Notes under the pieces: model-generated
Databases searched by the model: none
Told to the model about the DNA's origin: nothing
The model's input: only the letters and a program-made list of their open reading frames with translations
Program-made: the position numbers and the translations under genes
Part shown: one piece after another, positions 15,329 through 21,844 of the stretch
How positions within the stretch are numbered: position 1 is the stretch's first letter
Layout: every line of letters begins with the position of its first letter
IMG/VR virus record: IMGVR_UViG_3300043409_001596
Location: 1-39,348 of that record
Direction: 5' to 3' (one strand)
Source: a virus
DNA length: 39,348 nucleotides

Positions 15329-16255
15329 CTAAGACATTCGGATATTACCCGAAGAATTTGAATTGCCAAGCACTGAATTAAACAGGCCGGCTAAACCGCC
15401 TTCTTTTGCTGCGGCCGCCCTAACCTGAGCCACGATGTCAGGCGTTGCCGATTGGCCAGGCACTGGGCGCTGGGCATTGGCATGACTGGACATTGCAGAG
15501 GCAGGAGCCGGAGCCCTTGCCGGCACAGGGCCTGGGGTGGGTTGCGGTTGGCTGACGGGTTGCGGGGCAGGCTTGGGAACTTGACCGGGTGCTTTTGCAC
15601 GAATCTGCGAGGCGATACGCACGGAAAGCTCAGCGACTGCGGTCGGCGTGCGACTGGCAAGCTCAGGGTTTGCCTCCAAAATGCTTTTTACCGAAATGGT
15701 GGCAGGATGATTGTCGTCAGCCAACTCGGGGAAGTTTTGAATCGCCAGAGTGATCGAATCGTCGGCGATCTCATCGAACGCACGCTCAGCATTAGCCTCC
15801 GCCTTCATCTTGGCTTGCATGGCATCGGACATCTCCGGCGTAAACTCAGCAATGCCCTCTGCGTTGCCTTGCAGGTCGGCGAGCGTTTGGGCGGCCTCTT
15901 GGGCAGCCAAAGCGATGGCGTTATAGTCTTCAAGACCTTGCGTGAAAAGGGGAGTGAGGTCAACGGGTTCGGGGACCGGCTGTGCCGGTTCATCTACAGC
16001 AGGGGCGGCCTCTGTGGGGGCGGCCGTGACAGCCGAATCAGGCTGGAGCTCATAAGTGCCTGGGTCGGTGGCTGGAATGGGACTGGCCGGATCTTGGCCG
16101 GCACTATCGTCTGGGTCGGGGAGCAGTGAGCCGGCCGGAGGGGAGACTTGTTTGGAGCCTGCTGAAAAAGCCGCGGCAAAGTCGGTTGGTGACTTATCCA
16201 AATTGCCATAAAGCATGGCGGAGGGATCGAAAGAGGCTTGGGCGTTGTCGGACAT
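15329..16255 (-). CDS. Putative scaffolding protein
   Basis: The 308-residue protein is acidic and low in hydrophobic residues. Residues 1-100 are proline/aspartate/alanine-rich and disordered. The centre (about 105-215) is helical, with SDAMQAKMKAEANAERAFDE and FPELADDNHPATISVKSIL. The next 60 residues are proline-rich, and the C-terminus is a helix with DIVAQVRAAAAKEGG, followed by a glycine/serine-rich end. A helical core, disordered flanks and a short C-terminal helix, immediately before the capsid gene, is the usual form of a scaffold. The start is preceded by an AATAACTACA leader. No protease is recognised nearby. Confidence 0.6.
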   Translation of the reverse strand: MSDNAQASFDPSAMLYGNLDKSPTDFAAAFSAGSKQVSPPAGSLLPDPDDSAGQDPASPIPATDPGTYELQPDSAVTAAPTEAAPAVDEPAQPVPEPVDLTPLFTQGLEDYNAIALAAQEAAQTLADLQGNAEGIAEFTPEMSDAMQAKMKAEANAERAFDEIADDSITLAIQNFPELADDNHPATISVKSILEANPELASRTPTAVAELSVRIASQIRAKAPGQVPKPAPQPVSQPQPTPGPVPARAPAPASAMSSHANAQRPVPGQSATPDIVAQVRAAAAKEGGLAGLFNSVLGNSNSSGNIRMS

Positions 16256-16266
16256 AGTGGTTTTAG

Positions 16267-16283
16267 TATTGTCTGTAGTTATT
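16267..16283 (-). promoter_or_regulatory. Conserved AATAACTACA leader before the scaffold gene
   Basis: On the minus strand, AATAACTACAGACAATA lies 11 bases before the ATG at 16255. The same 17-base element, with three or four substitutions, occurs before the starts at 25241 and 27650. It is A/C-rich and has no SD match. Confidence 0.5.
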
Positions 16284-16310
16284 GAATGGCAAGAGGAAGT
16301 TTTTGGCAGG

Positions 16311-16343
16311 AAAAGCCCGCTCAGCCAATGCCAAGCGGGCTTT
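16311..16343 (-). terminator. Strong terminator after the Acb2-like gene
   Basis: AAAGCCCGCT (16312-16321) and AGCGGGCTTT (16334-16343) form a perfect ten-base inverted repeat with a 12-base loop. On the minus strand it ends in TTTTCC, directly after the stop of the gene at 16350, so it separates the accessory island from the scaffold-capsid operon. The A and T flanks would let it work in both directions. Confidence 0.8.
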
Positions 16344-16349
16344 GTAGAC

Positions 16350-16661
16350 TTACATCTTCAACCCATCCGCCGTTGGCTCGATGACGAGCGAGGTCGGGTC
16401 TTTGCTGTGCGGGTATGGATTGGGCGTGTTCTGCGCCTTGAGATCCATGCCCAACCACATGATTGCTTCTTCGATTTTGGTGATAGCGAGGCTGCGTTCA
16501 CGCGATGATCGCACGGGATGGTCTGGCGCACGTTCTCCGGTGTAGCCTTTGTCACTGCCCTGCTTGAGGCGTTGGAGGCATTCGTCGAGGTCTTTGCGCC
16601 ATTGCTTCGTCTGGAAGACAAAAGCTTCCTGTTGGTTTGGGTTTGGTGTCGTGTTTTCCAT
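16350..16661 (-). CDS. Acb2/Tad1-type protein, putative anti-CBASS/anti-Thoeris sponge
   Basis: The 103-residue protein has an N-terminal helix (QTKQWRKDLDECLQRLKQG), a loop, and at residues 53-71 SRERSLAITKIEEAIMWLG. This is a close match to the hairpin signature of the Acb2/Tad1 family, in which a conserved S/T-x-A-x-T-K-L-E-E-A-x-M-W helix packs against a second helix. Known members form hexamers that sequester cyclic nucleotides or related signals from CBASS and Thoeris, so host immunity is not triggered. Known members are also often small and encoded among structural genes. The C-terminus (residues 80-103) is a polar tail. The start at 16661 is the first ATG. The name rests on the motif, and binding has not been shown. 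Confidence 0.68.
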   Translation of the reverse strand: MENTTPNPNQQEAFVFQTKQWRKDLDECLQRLKQGSDKGYTGERAPDHPVRSSRERSLAITKIEEAIMWLGMDLKAQNTPNPYPHSKDPTSLVIEPTADGLKM

Positions 16662-16711
16662 AGTAGTAATAGAGGTGTGCTTGGCAATGCCGGCCAAGCT
16701 CGGGCGTGAGG

Positions 16712-17380
16712 TCAGGCCTCAAAGACGGCGGCATGGCGGGCCAGGAACTCGGTCTTCTGATCCAAGGGCACCCCGGCGGCGTGGAGCACCTGGATACCCG
16801 GCTGCCAGTCCAGCCAGCCACGATGGCAAGCATGGGGCCAGAAGTTCATGGTATCAGGTAGAAACATCATATCCACGCCTGCCCTGTGCCAAGCGGCATT
16901 CAAAATGCTCTGTTCTGTCACGTCCTTTAAGGCCGGGCCAATGCCAGCCCGCATCTCGCCCATGAGCCGCCGGGCCAAGTCAAAGGCGGCCCGCACGGCT
17001 GGCACTCTTGGGTTGGCAATCAGAAAACCTGTGTTGCAGTAGCGGTCTGGCGGAAAGCCAAGGGTCAGGGCATCCGGCAGGCAGAACGAGTCCAAGGCCT
17101 GCCTAGAGGCGTCCCGAACGGCGGCCACGCCTGAGATATTGCGGAAGGGGGCGAGGTCGAGAGGCTTGATGAAAAGCGTGTCTGCATCGAAGAAGCAAAA
17201 GACGCGATCTCCGGCTATCTCGGGCAGGGCGTACTTCCAGTCATAGGAAGCGGGGTCGTCGGTAGTGAGGATGAGGGCGGGCGCTCCCGTGTATTTGCGG
17301 AAGCTGGCGGCGGCTTGGTGGGCCAAGGCCTCGTAGGGCTTGTTGCAGACTGTGATGCCGATGACGGGGGGAAGGTTCAT
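16712..17380 (-). CDS. Glycosyltransferase (GT-A type, GT8-like)
   Basis: The 222-residue protein starts with IGITVCNKPYEALAHQAAASF, a strand-helix typical of nucleotide-sugar binding. The DAD metal motif is at residues 65-67 (FFDADTLF). It continues with RYCNTGFLIANP near residue 118 and a DQKTEF-containing C-terminus. This is a GT-A fold, most like GT8-type retaining enzymes, though shorter. It would transfer a sugar from a nucleotide donor to an unknown acceptor; phage enzymes can act on virion proteins, DNA or host surface sugars. Its start overlaps the methyltransferase stop (ATGA), so the two enzymes are probably made together. Family and acceptor are inferred. Confidence 0.7.
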   Translation of the reverse strand: MNLPPVIGITVCNKPYEALAHQAAASFRKYTGAPALILTTDDPASYDWKYALPEIAGDRVFCFFDADTLFIKPLDLAPFRNISGVAAVRDASRQALDSFCLPDALTLGFPPDRYCNTGFLIANPRVPAVRAAFDLARRLMGEMRAGIGPALKDVTEQSILNAAWHRAGVDMMFLPDTMNFWPHACHRGWLDWQPGIQVLHAAGVPLDQKTEFLARHAAVFEA

Positions 17381-18579
17381 GTGCTGATGAGCAGGAAGCG
17401 TTGATCATTGATTGGCGAGCATCGAAGCTCTTTGCCGATAAACACCTCGCGAAACTTCTGCATCCACCACTCAACGGGCCTCTGCGTGCAGTGGGCGTTC
17501 TCGCCCGTCCCCAGCCTTTGGGCCGCCGGGCCGGTGTGGACCGTGATGGCCCAGATTTGGGCAAGGTTGTTCATTTGGCTCAGAATGCCAATAACCTCGT
17601 CTTCTGGGATGTGCTCCATGACCTCAAAGCACAAGCCTGCGCGATGGATGATGTCCGGCATTTTGTCGATGCCTGGAATGGCTGGGTCGTAGCGCGTAAC
17701 CTTGGCTTGAGGCCATAGCTTTTTCGCGTCCTGGGACTGCCCACATCCAAAGTCGATGACGTTTTCGCCGTCTTTGATGGGTGGCAGAGTGGCGAGTAGC
17801 TTTTTCTTGAAGCCTTCGGACATGCTGCCTGTCCCATACTTCTGGGAGGCGTGAAGCTCTTTATACAAGCCGACCTTGCTGCCTGCCGTGCTGGTGGCCT
17901 TGGCTGACCAGAGGCGGCGGGGATGAACGCCGAGTTCGATCAGGCACTTGCCCCAGGGCGTTGAGGCCTGGGCATTGACCAGCGTGTCTGCCCATGGCTC
18001 CAGAGGCTTGTCGAGCGTCAGGAGGCGGGCCATAACATAGAGTGGGACTGCATCTGCGGCGACTTCGGCGAAGCGCAAGGGGCGTTTTTCTGGATCAACG
18101 TCCTTCCACATCTCACGCCATGCCTTAATGCTCTCTCTGGCGACTCCTTTGAATTCCTGGCTACCTTCGAGGTACAGCGCATAGGTTAACAGTGCCATGA
18201 CTCGCATGAAGTTGGTCGCAATCCCTGGATGCAACTCAAGGTCGCCTGTGGGGAGTCGGTTATAAACCGCATCAGCAAAATCCATCCATCCAGGGATACC
18301 TTGGAGGATGTGCATGTAAATCTCTGCCGTACTCTGTGAGTACCACCAGCGAACAGCCATTCCAGGGCTTTCGATGTCGCCGATGTCTATGGGAAAGATT
18401 TTCTCTCGCCAGTCATGTGCCGTAATCTCGCCATCGGTTGCCCGGTAAGTCAGCCAGCACTTGGCGTGCGCCCGTTGCTCTGGCGTGAAGGCTTCCCCCA
18501 CATTGTTTAGAGCTTTCCATGCTATGGCGTATTGCTCGCCCTTGATAGTGGTCGAGTTTGGATTGAGTTCTTGGATCAT
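17377..18579 (-). CDS. SAM-dependent methyltransferase with large N-terminal domain
   Basis: The 400-residue protein has an uncharacterised N-terminal half (residues 1-260). It is rich in tryptophan and includes a helical repeat-like stretch (MRVMALLTYALYLEGSQEFKG). The second half is a class I methyltransferase: VIDFGCGQS at about 270-278 is motif I, YDPAIPG is the acidic turn after strand 2, and CFEVMEHIPEDEV near 316 is the motif IV region. The substrate is unknown. It is coupled to a glycosyltransferase downstream and an 84-residue gene upstream by ATGA overlaps, which suggests a sugar- or surface-modifying pathway. The ATG at 18579 is set by the upstream overlap. Confidence 0.7.
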   Translation of the reverse strand: MIQELNPNSTTIKGEQYAIAWKALNNVGEAFTPEQRAHAKCWLTYRATDGEITAHDWREKIFPIDIGDIESPGMAVRWWYSQSTAEIYMHILQGIPGWMDFADAVYNRLPTGDLELHPGIATNFMRVMALLTYALYLEGSQEFKGVARESIKAWREMWKDVDPEKRPLRFAEVAADAVPLYVMARLLTLDKPLEPWADTLVNAQASTPWGKCLIELGVHPRRLWSAKATSTAGSKVGLYKELHASQKYGTGSMSEGFKKKLLATLPPIKDGENVIDFGCGQSQDAKKLWPQAKVTRYDPAIPGIDKMPDIIHRAGLCFEVMEHIPEDEVIGILSQMNNLAQIWAITVHTGPAAQRLGTGENAHCTQRPVEWWMQKFREVFIGKELRCSPINDQRFLLIST

Positions 18580-18830
18580 AGAGAGTTTAAGCGTGAAACG
18601 GCCCACATACCCGGCACATCCAAGACAACAGTGCGAGAGCCCGCCACACGGCGAGCCTTGGACAAAAGCGTTTCGGCATTTGGCTCTTCAGAGTCTGGCA
18701 GGCCGATGCCACGCAGGAAGACTTGCCACATAGCGCGGGTGATGACGGTGGTGACATGATGGAAGTTTTGGCCATGGGCGGCCTTGGCAACTTGCCGGTG
18801 CAGTTCAAAGGCTACTCGCTCTTCAGTCAT
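18576..18830 (-). CDS. Hypothetical protein, first gene of the modification operon
   Basis: The 84-residue protein starts MTEERVAFELHRQVAKAAHG and is mostly helical, with SEEPNAETLLSKARRVAG and a short strand VVLDVP near the end. It has no motif that I recognise. It overlaps the methyltransferase start (ATGA). The start is directly preceded by the GACACC leader. Confidence 0.6.
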   Translation of the reverse strand: MTEERVAFELHRQVAKAAHGQNFHHVTTVITRAMWQVFLRGIGLPDSEEPNAETLLSKARRVAGSRTVVLDVPGMWAVSRLNSL

Positions 18831-18844
18831 GGTGGTCGGGTGTC
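18831..18844 (-). promoter_or_regulatory. GACACC tandem leader motif (copy C)
   Basis: On the minus strand, GACACCCGACCACC lies directly before the ATG at 18830. It is one base longer in the second unit than the others and has no spacer to the start, as in copy D. Confidence 0.4.
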
Positions 18845-18864
18845 GTGTTCATGGCCGGCTAATC

Positions 18865-18984
18865 CTATGGGCCTCCATGCCACTTGTCAATGATCATGAA
18901 AATGCCAATCACTGCCAGAACCATTCCGGCCATGATGGCCAAGCCTAGGCCATACCCTGAGAGCTCTTGAAAGGCTGTTGCCAT
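18865..18984 (-). CDS. Small membrane protein, 39 residues
   Basis: The frame starts ATGGCAACAGCC at 18984 and ends TAG at 18865. The protein has a short polar start (MATAFQELSGYG), one hydrophobic segment (LGLAIMAGMVLAVIGIFMII) and a charged DKWHGGP tail, so it is a single-pass membrane peptide. It begins six bases after the endolysin stop, in the lysis cassette, which makes a holin- or antiholin-like role plausible. Real translation is likely but not proven for so short a gene. Confidence 0.55.
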   Translation of the reverse strand: MATAFQELSGYGLGLAIMAGMVLAVIGIFMIIDKWHGGP

Positions 18985-18990
18985 GCAGTA

Positions 18991-19734
18991 TCAGGCTAGG
19001 CCGCAGAGTTTCAGGATGCTCGACGGATGCACGAACCCTTGAGTGCGCAATTCGCCCGGCCCGGCAATCGGCCGGATGCGGTTGGTGATCCAGTCGCCTT
19101 CGCGTTGGTTGCCACCGGAATCGAACGAGGTATTGGCCTCGACGGTGTCCATGTGCGGTGCGTGCGGTGTAACCACAATGCCGGCATGCCCGTTGTCTGT
19201 GCTGCCATGGCGGGCCAGCCAGATTGCGCCAGGCGCCGGCGTAGGCATCAGCAGGCCAAGCGGCTTAAAGGCGCGGACAGAAGTCATGCAGTGCGGAGAC
19301 ATGACTTTGCGAAATTTGGCGATCTGGTCTGGAGTCGCCCCGTATTGCTCAAGCCCTTTGGCGACCACAGCTTCGGCAAATGCCGCGCAGTAGGCCCAAC
19401 CCGCCTCCCAAGGCGACTGGCGCATTCCCGCAATGAGTTCAGCCACAAGTGCCGAGTCAGAACCTTTGGTGTCTGGGTTATCCCAGTTCTGGTTTGGCCG
19501 GACTTCCTGCAACCCACAGAAGCGTTTGGCCTGCGAGATAATGCACGCGGCCAGTTTCTCGGCTGGAGACTGAGCCAGTCCAGCCTGCGACGCTGGAATG
19601 ACTACCGTGGCAGGTTGCGCTTGGGTAGGCGGCAACAGCCGGTCGAGAGCACCGAGCGTTTTGTTCCCTGGCTCGCCATCAGTTTCCAGCTTGTTGCGGC
19701 GTTGGAATTCTTTGACAAAGTCGATGGGTGTCAT
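18991..19734 (-). CDS. Endolysin: CHAP-like peptidase with peptidoglycan-binding N-terminus
   Basis: The 247-residue protein begins with a short peptidoglycan-binding-like motif (VKEFQRRNKLETDGEPGNKTLGAL, residues 7-30), then a linker. The catalytic part carries AYCAAFAEAV with Cys116, GAIWLARHGSTDNGHAGIV with His183, and VEANTS with Asn201. This C-H-N order matches CHAP/NlpC-like cysteine peptidases, which cut peptide bridges or amide bonds in the cell wall. No signal peptide is visible, so it needs a holin for release. The start overlaps the upstream membrane peptide (ATGA). The catalytic assignment is by pattern. Confidence 0.75.
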   Translation of the reverse strand: MTPIDFVKEFQRRNKLETDGEPGNKTLGALDRLLPPTQAQPATVVIPASQAGLAQSPAEKLAACIISQAKRFCGLQEVRPNQNWDNPDTKGSDSALVAELIAGMRQSPWEAGWAYCAAFAEAVVAKGLEQYGATPDQIAKFRKVMSPHCMTSVRAFKPLGLLMPTPAPGAIWLARHGSTDNGHAGIVVTPHAPHMDTVEANTSFDSGGNQREGDWITNRIRPIAGPGELRTQGFVHPSSILKLCGLA

Positions 19735-19832
19735 GAGCGGAAGATAGCTAGGGGTATCATTATCGTGAGGAAAACGATGAAAGAGGTCATGCCCAAGGTG
19801 AGAGCAATTTGAGGAAGGATCTCGGCGAGCAT
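19731..19832 (-). CDS. Very small membrane peptide, 33 residues
   Basis: The frame starts ATGCTCGCCGAG at 19832 and stops in the ATGA overlap with the endolysin start. The peptide is a single hydrophobic helix (IALTLGMTSFIVFLTIMIPL) with polar ends, ending in IFRS. Tight coupling to the endolysin start supports real translation. A pinholin-like or regulatory lysis role is possible, but cannot be shown from the sequence. Confidence 0.55.
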   Translation of the reverse strand: MLAEILPQIALTLGMTSFIVFLTIMIPLAIFRS

Positions 19833-19844
19833 GGTGGCGATGGG

Positions 19845-20069
19845 TCAGGGTTTGAGTGCCTCGCGCACCCGGCGCTGATACTCGGCGTCAGAGTGCCACA
19901 CCTCGTCACTCTGCGACTGGTATCGCCCGAGTGACGTTTGAATCACCGTTCCCGCCTTCAGGCGCAGGAACGGGGGGGCATAAAGCGTCATGGAGTCGGC
20001 GACAGTAGGCGAGGGAGATGCGCAACTCGTCAGCAATGCGAGCATCAGTGGAAGTATTTTTTGCTTCAT
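19845..20069 (-). CDS. Putative o-spanin lipoprotein (Rz1-like)
   Basis: The 74-residue protein has a lipoprotein signal: a basic start, a hydrophobic run and the lipobox LTSC with Cys16. The mature part has proline-rich YAPPFLRLKAG followed by SDEVWHSDAEYQRR. It overlaps the gene at 19906-20175 in another frame, the nested Rz/Rz1 layout. With the i-spanin it would span the periplasm and disrupt the outer membrane, which implies a host with an outer membrane. Confidence 0.65.
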   Translation of the reverse strand: MKQKILPLMLALLTSCASPSPTVADSMTLYAPPFLRLKAGTVIQTSLGRYQSQSDEVWHSDAEYQRRVREALKP

Positions 20070-20175
20070 GAAAAATGATCTTTTTCGTGAGTCGCTCGAT
20101 GTGTTTGGTCACTTCCCATGCCAGCCATAACGGAAACGCACGGAGCGCAGCAGTGAGGGCGGCGAGCAGGTTCAT
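19906..20175 (-). CDS. Putative i-spanin (Rz-like)
   Basis: The 89-residue protein has an N-terminal hydrophobic segment (LLAALTAALRAFPLWLAW), a helical part with KHIERLTKKIIFHEAKN and a proline-rich C-terminus. It starts in the ATGA overlap with the holin-like gene, and 164 bases of it overlap the lipoprotein gene in a different frame. It is shorter than classical Rz, and the coiled coil is brief, so the label rests on gene arrangement plus the membrane segment. Confidence 0.5.
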   Translation of the reverse strand: MNLLAALTAALRAFPLWLAWEVTKHIERLTKKIIFHEAKNTSTDARIADELRISLAYCRRLHDALCPPVPAPEGGNGDSNVTRAIPVAE

Positions 20176-20396
20176 TGCTGAACTGCGTGGTTTTTGGCGA
20201 TATAGCTGAGAGCCTGTTCAGTGATAAAGGTGGCGGAACCAACGACCGCAGTCGTGATGATGAGCGTGAGGTCGGCATCAACACCTTGCTTGGCGAGGTA
20301 GCCACCCAAGGCTGCCGCTGCCAGCGTGGAGTACTTGAGGACTTGGCGGGTGATCCAGCCGGTGTTGGTGGCGACAAGTGTGTAGATAAGTTTCAT
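20172..20396 (-). CDS. Putative holin
   Basis: The 74-residue protein has a basic amphipathic start and two hydrophobic segments (STLAAAALGGYLAKQGV and LTLIITTAVVGSATFITEQAL) separated by a short acidic turn, a class II holin-like form. The C-terminus is charged (YIAKNHAVQQ). It lies between spanin and other lysis genes with tight overlaps. The holin label follows from size, topology and context; no sequence family can be named. Confidence 0.6.
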   Translation of the reverse strand: MKLIYTLVATNTGWITRQVLKYSTLAAAALGGYLAKQGVDADLTLIITTAVVGSATFITEQALSYIAKNHAVQQ

Positions 20397-20399
20397 GGA

Positions 20400-20705
20400 T
20401 CAGTGGGTTTCTTGTTCGGTTTCTACGCAGGGCGGAATGGATACAGTTTGCAGTGTGCTGGTCGGAGGTGTGGTCTTGCTGATATTCATGTGTCCCTTGA
20501 TGCGGGAAACATCAAGAGCAGTGCTGTCTGCCTTAGTTTTAACTTCGACTAAACTTGCAGCGGTTTCAGTAACTCGCCACTCCAATCTTGCACCCCATAG
20601 CACACCGCCACCAGCAGCAATCATGATCGATAGAGCAATCTTCCAGAGTTTTTCGACTCTACCTAATATTAAGTTACAATGATCAAGCAGTTCCACGGGA
20701 TTCAT
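20400..20705 (-). CDS. Single-pass membrane protein with coiled coil
   Basis: The 101-residue protein begins MNPVELLDHCNLILGRVEKLW, then one transmembrane segment (IALSIMIAAGGGVLWGAR), then a helical region ETAASLVEVKTKADSTALDVSRIKGHM likely to form a coiled coil. It could be a second holin or an i-spanin-like protein. It sits three bases upstream of the holin-like gene. The start lies just after the tail gene stop at 20709. Confidence 0.55.
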   Translation of the reverse strand: MNPVELLDHCNLILGRVEKLWKIALSIMIAAGGGVLWGARLEWRVTETAASLVEVKTKADSTALDVSRIKGHMNISKTTPPTSTLQTVSIPPCVETEQETH

Positions 20706-20708
20706 TTT

Positions 20709-21191
20709 TTATGCTAGGTCGAGAGTTTTTGATGCATCGAAAATCTGATCAATTTCGTCTGTGGTTTTTCCAACAGCAGATCCGATTGCGGCAACATAAG
20801 GATTATTGCGATAAACAGTCATTGATGTTGTCCACCAGATTTGAGCTTTGAGCCTTTCTGTAGCATCAGGTATGCCGTTGATCGCAGCGACAACAGACTG
20901 ATAGAGTCCAGCGTCGATTAAAGCGAGTCGAAGAGAACGCATGGAGACTGCAACAGGTAATGAAACTGGCTCAGGCTTTGGTGCAATCGTCCAGCTGTTC
21001 GTCACGGTTTGCGTGGTAGTGTTGACTGTCTGTGCAGGGACAAGAACCTCTGTTGCTTCGTCGAAGACTGGTTTGGCGGCATTGACTACCTGCATGATAA
21101 GGTATTCAGATGACAGTCCAACCACATCCTCGTCATCGTTGCGGGGATATGGTTGCAGTCGTTCGGTGAGTGTGTTGTATAGAAGTCTCAT
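20709..21191 (-). CDS. Hypothetical tail-associated protein
   Basis: The 160-residue protein has MRLLYNTLTERLQPYPRNDDEDVVGL at the start, a threonine-rich linker (VNTTTQTVTNSW) and a helical C-terminus with LRLALIDAGLYQSVVAAINGIPDATERLKAQIWW. The last part resembles the small C-terminal domains of XkdW- and tail-assembly-type proteins that follow fibre genes. It is coupled to the fibre-tip gene by ATGA. A tail-fibre assembly role is an inference from position. Confidence 0.5.
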   Translation of the reverse strand: MRLLYNTLTERLQPYPRNDDEDVVGLSSEYLIMQVVNAAKPVFDEATEVLVPAQTVNTTTQTVTNSWTIAPKPEPVSLPVAVSMRSLRLALIDAGLYQSVVAAINGIPDATERLKAQIWWTTSMTVYRNNPYVAAIGSAVGKTTDEIDQIFDASKTLDLA

Positions 21192-21844
21192 TGAGGTTTA
21201 AAACTGGCGATTGTTGCTGCGGCATCAACACTTCCCGACCAAGACCACTGCGGGTTCACGGCAGTAGCCGTTGTCTGTATTTTATAAGCCAATCCAAGTG
21301 AGAAATTGTTGCCTCCAACAAATGGTTCGGCCTCCGATAAGGTAAACCCATTATCTATTGAGCAACCTGTTGAGTTGCCAATGCCTACCGCAGCAACGAC
21401 CAGCGCGTTATTGACTGATGGTGTTAGTGATCCGGTGCTCAGTGAGGTTGCCGCATTCGTGAAACTACCATTCTCTGTGTCGTAAGGGGATGCGGATGCT
21501 CCTGAAAAGGCAAGAAAGGCAACTGCCGGATATGTTCCCGCATACCCATACGCGGTAACGGTGTGACCGCTACCAACTGAAGTCGGAACGCACCACCCTA
21601 TTCTGCTGCGAGCGTATGAAGAGGTACGGGCGGTGAGCATATTCCATGTATTGCCTTTACTGTCCGTAATAACAGAGGCTGGAACCGAAGCGTAATCCGC
21701 AAAAGCGACCACTAGCAACGTCGCCCCCGTGGTATCAATAGCACTAGTAGTAGCAGTAACGTAATTACCCGTACCAGATGCGCTGCCGATAAGGGCAAAT
21801 CCAGCACCGCCAGCAGCGAACAGATATGGGTTCACAACATTCAT
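21188..21844 (-). CDS. Putative tail-fibre tip or receptor-binding domain protein
   Basis: The 218-residue protein is all-beta in composition, with no charged clusters. GATLLVVAFADYAS, GNTWNMLTARTSSYARSRIGWCV and NNALVVAAVGIGNSTGCSI are jelly-roll-like strands. The sequence TIASFKPQ at the end is a typical last strand. It is coupled by ATGA to the fibre gene before it and the small protein after it. It may be the distal part of the receptor-binding apparatus or a chaperone-like partner. No known family can be named. Confidence 0.5.
   Translation of the reverse strand: MNVVNPYLFAAGGAGFALIGSASGTGNYVTATTSAIDTTGATLLVVAFADYASVPASVITDSKGNTWNMLTARTSSYARSRIGWCVPTSVGSGHTVTAYGYAGTYPAVAFLAFSGASASPYDTENGSFTNAATSLSTGSLTPSVNNALVVAAVGIGNSTGCSIDNGFTLSEAEPFVGGNNFSLGLAYKIQTTATAVNPQWSWSGSVDAAATIASFKPQ

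Noticed and set aside
15452-16129. Plus-strand open frame of 225 codons over the scaffold gene
   Set aside because: It lies entirely antisense to the scaffold gene, has no domain pattern, and its length follows from the scaffold's GC-rich low-complexity coding.
19027-19812. Plus-strand open frame of 261 codons over the endolysin gene
   Set aside because: It is antisense to the CHAP-like endolysin and the 33-residue peptide; arginine-rich composition and lack of motifs indicate a shadow frame.
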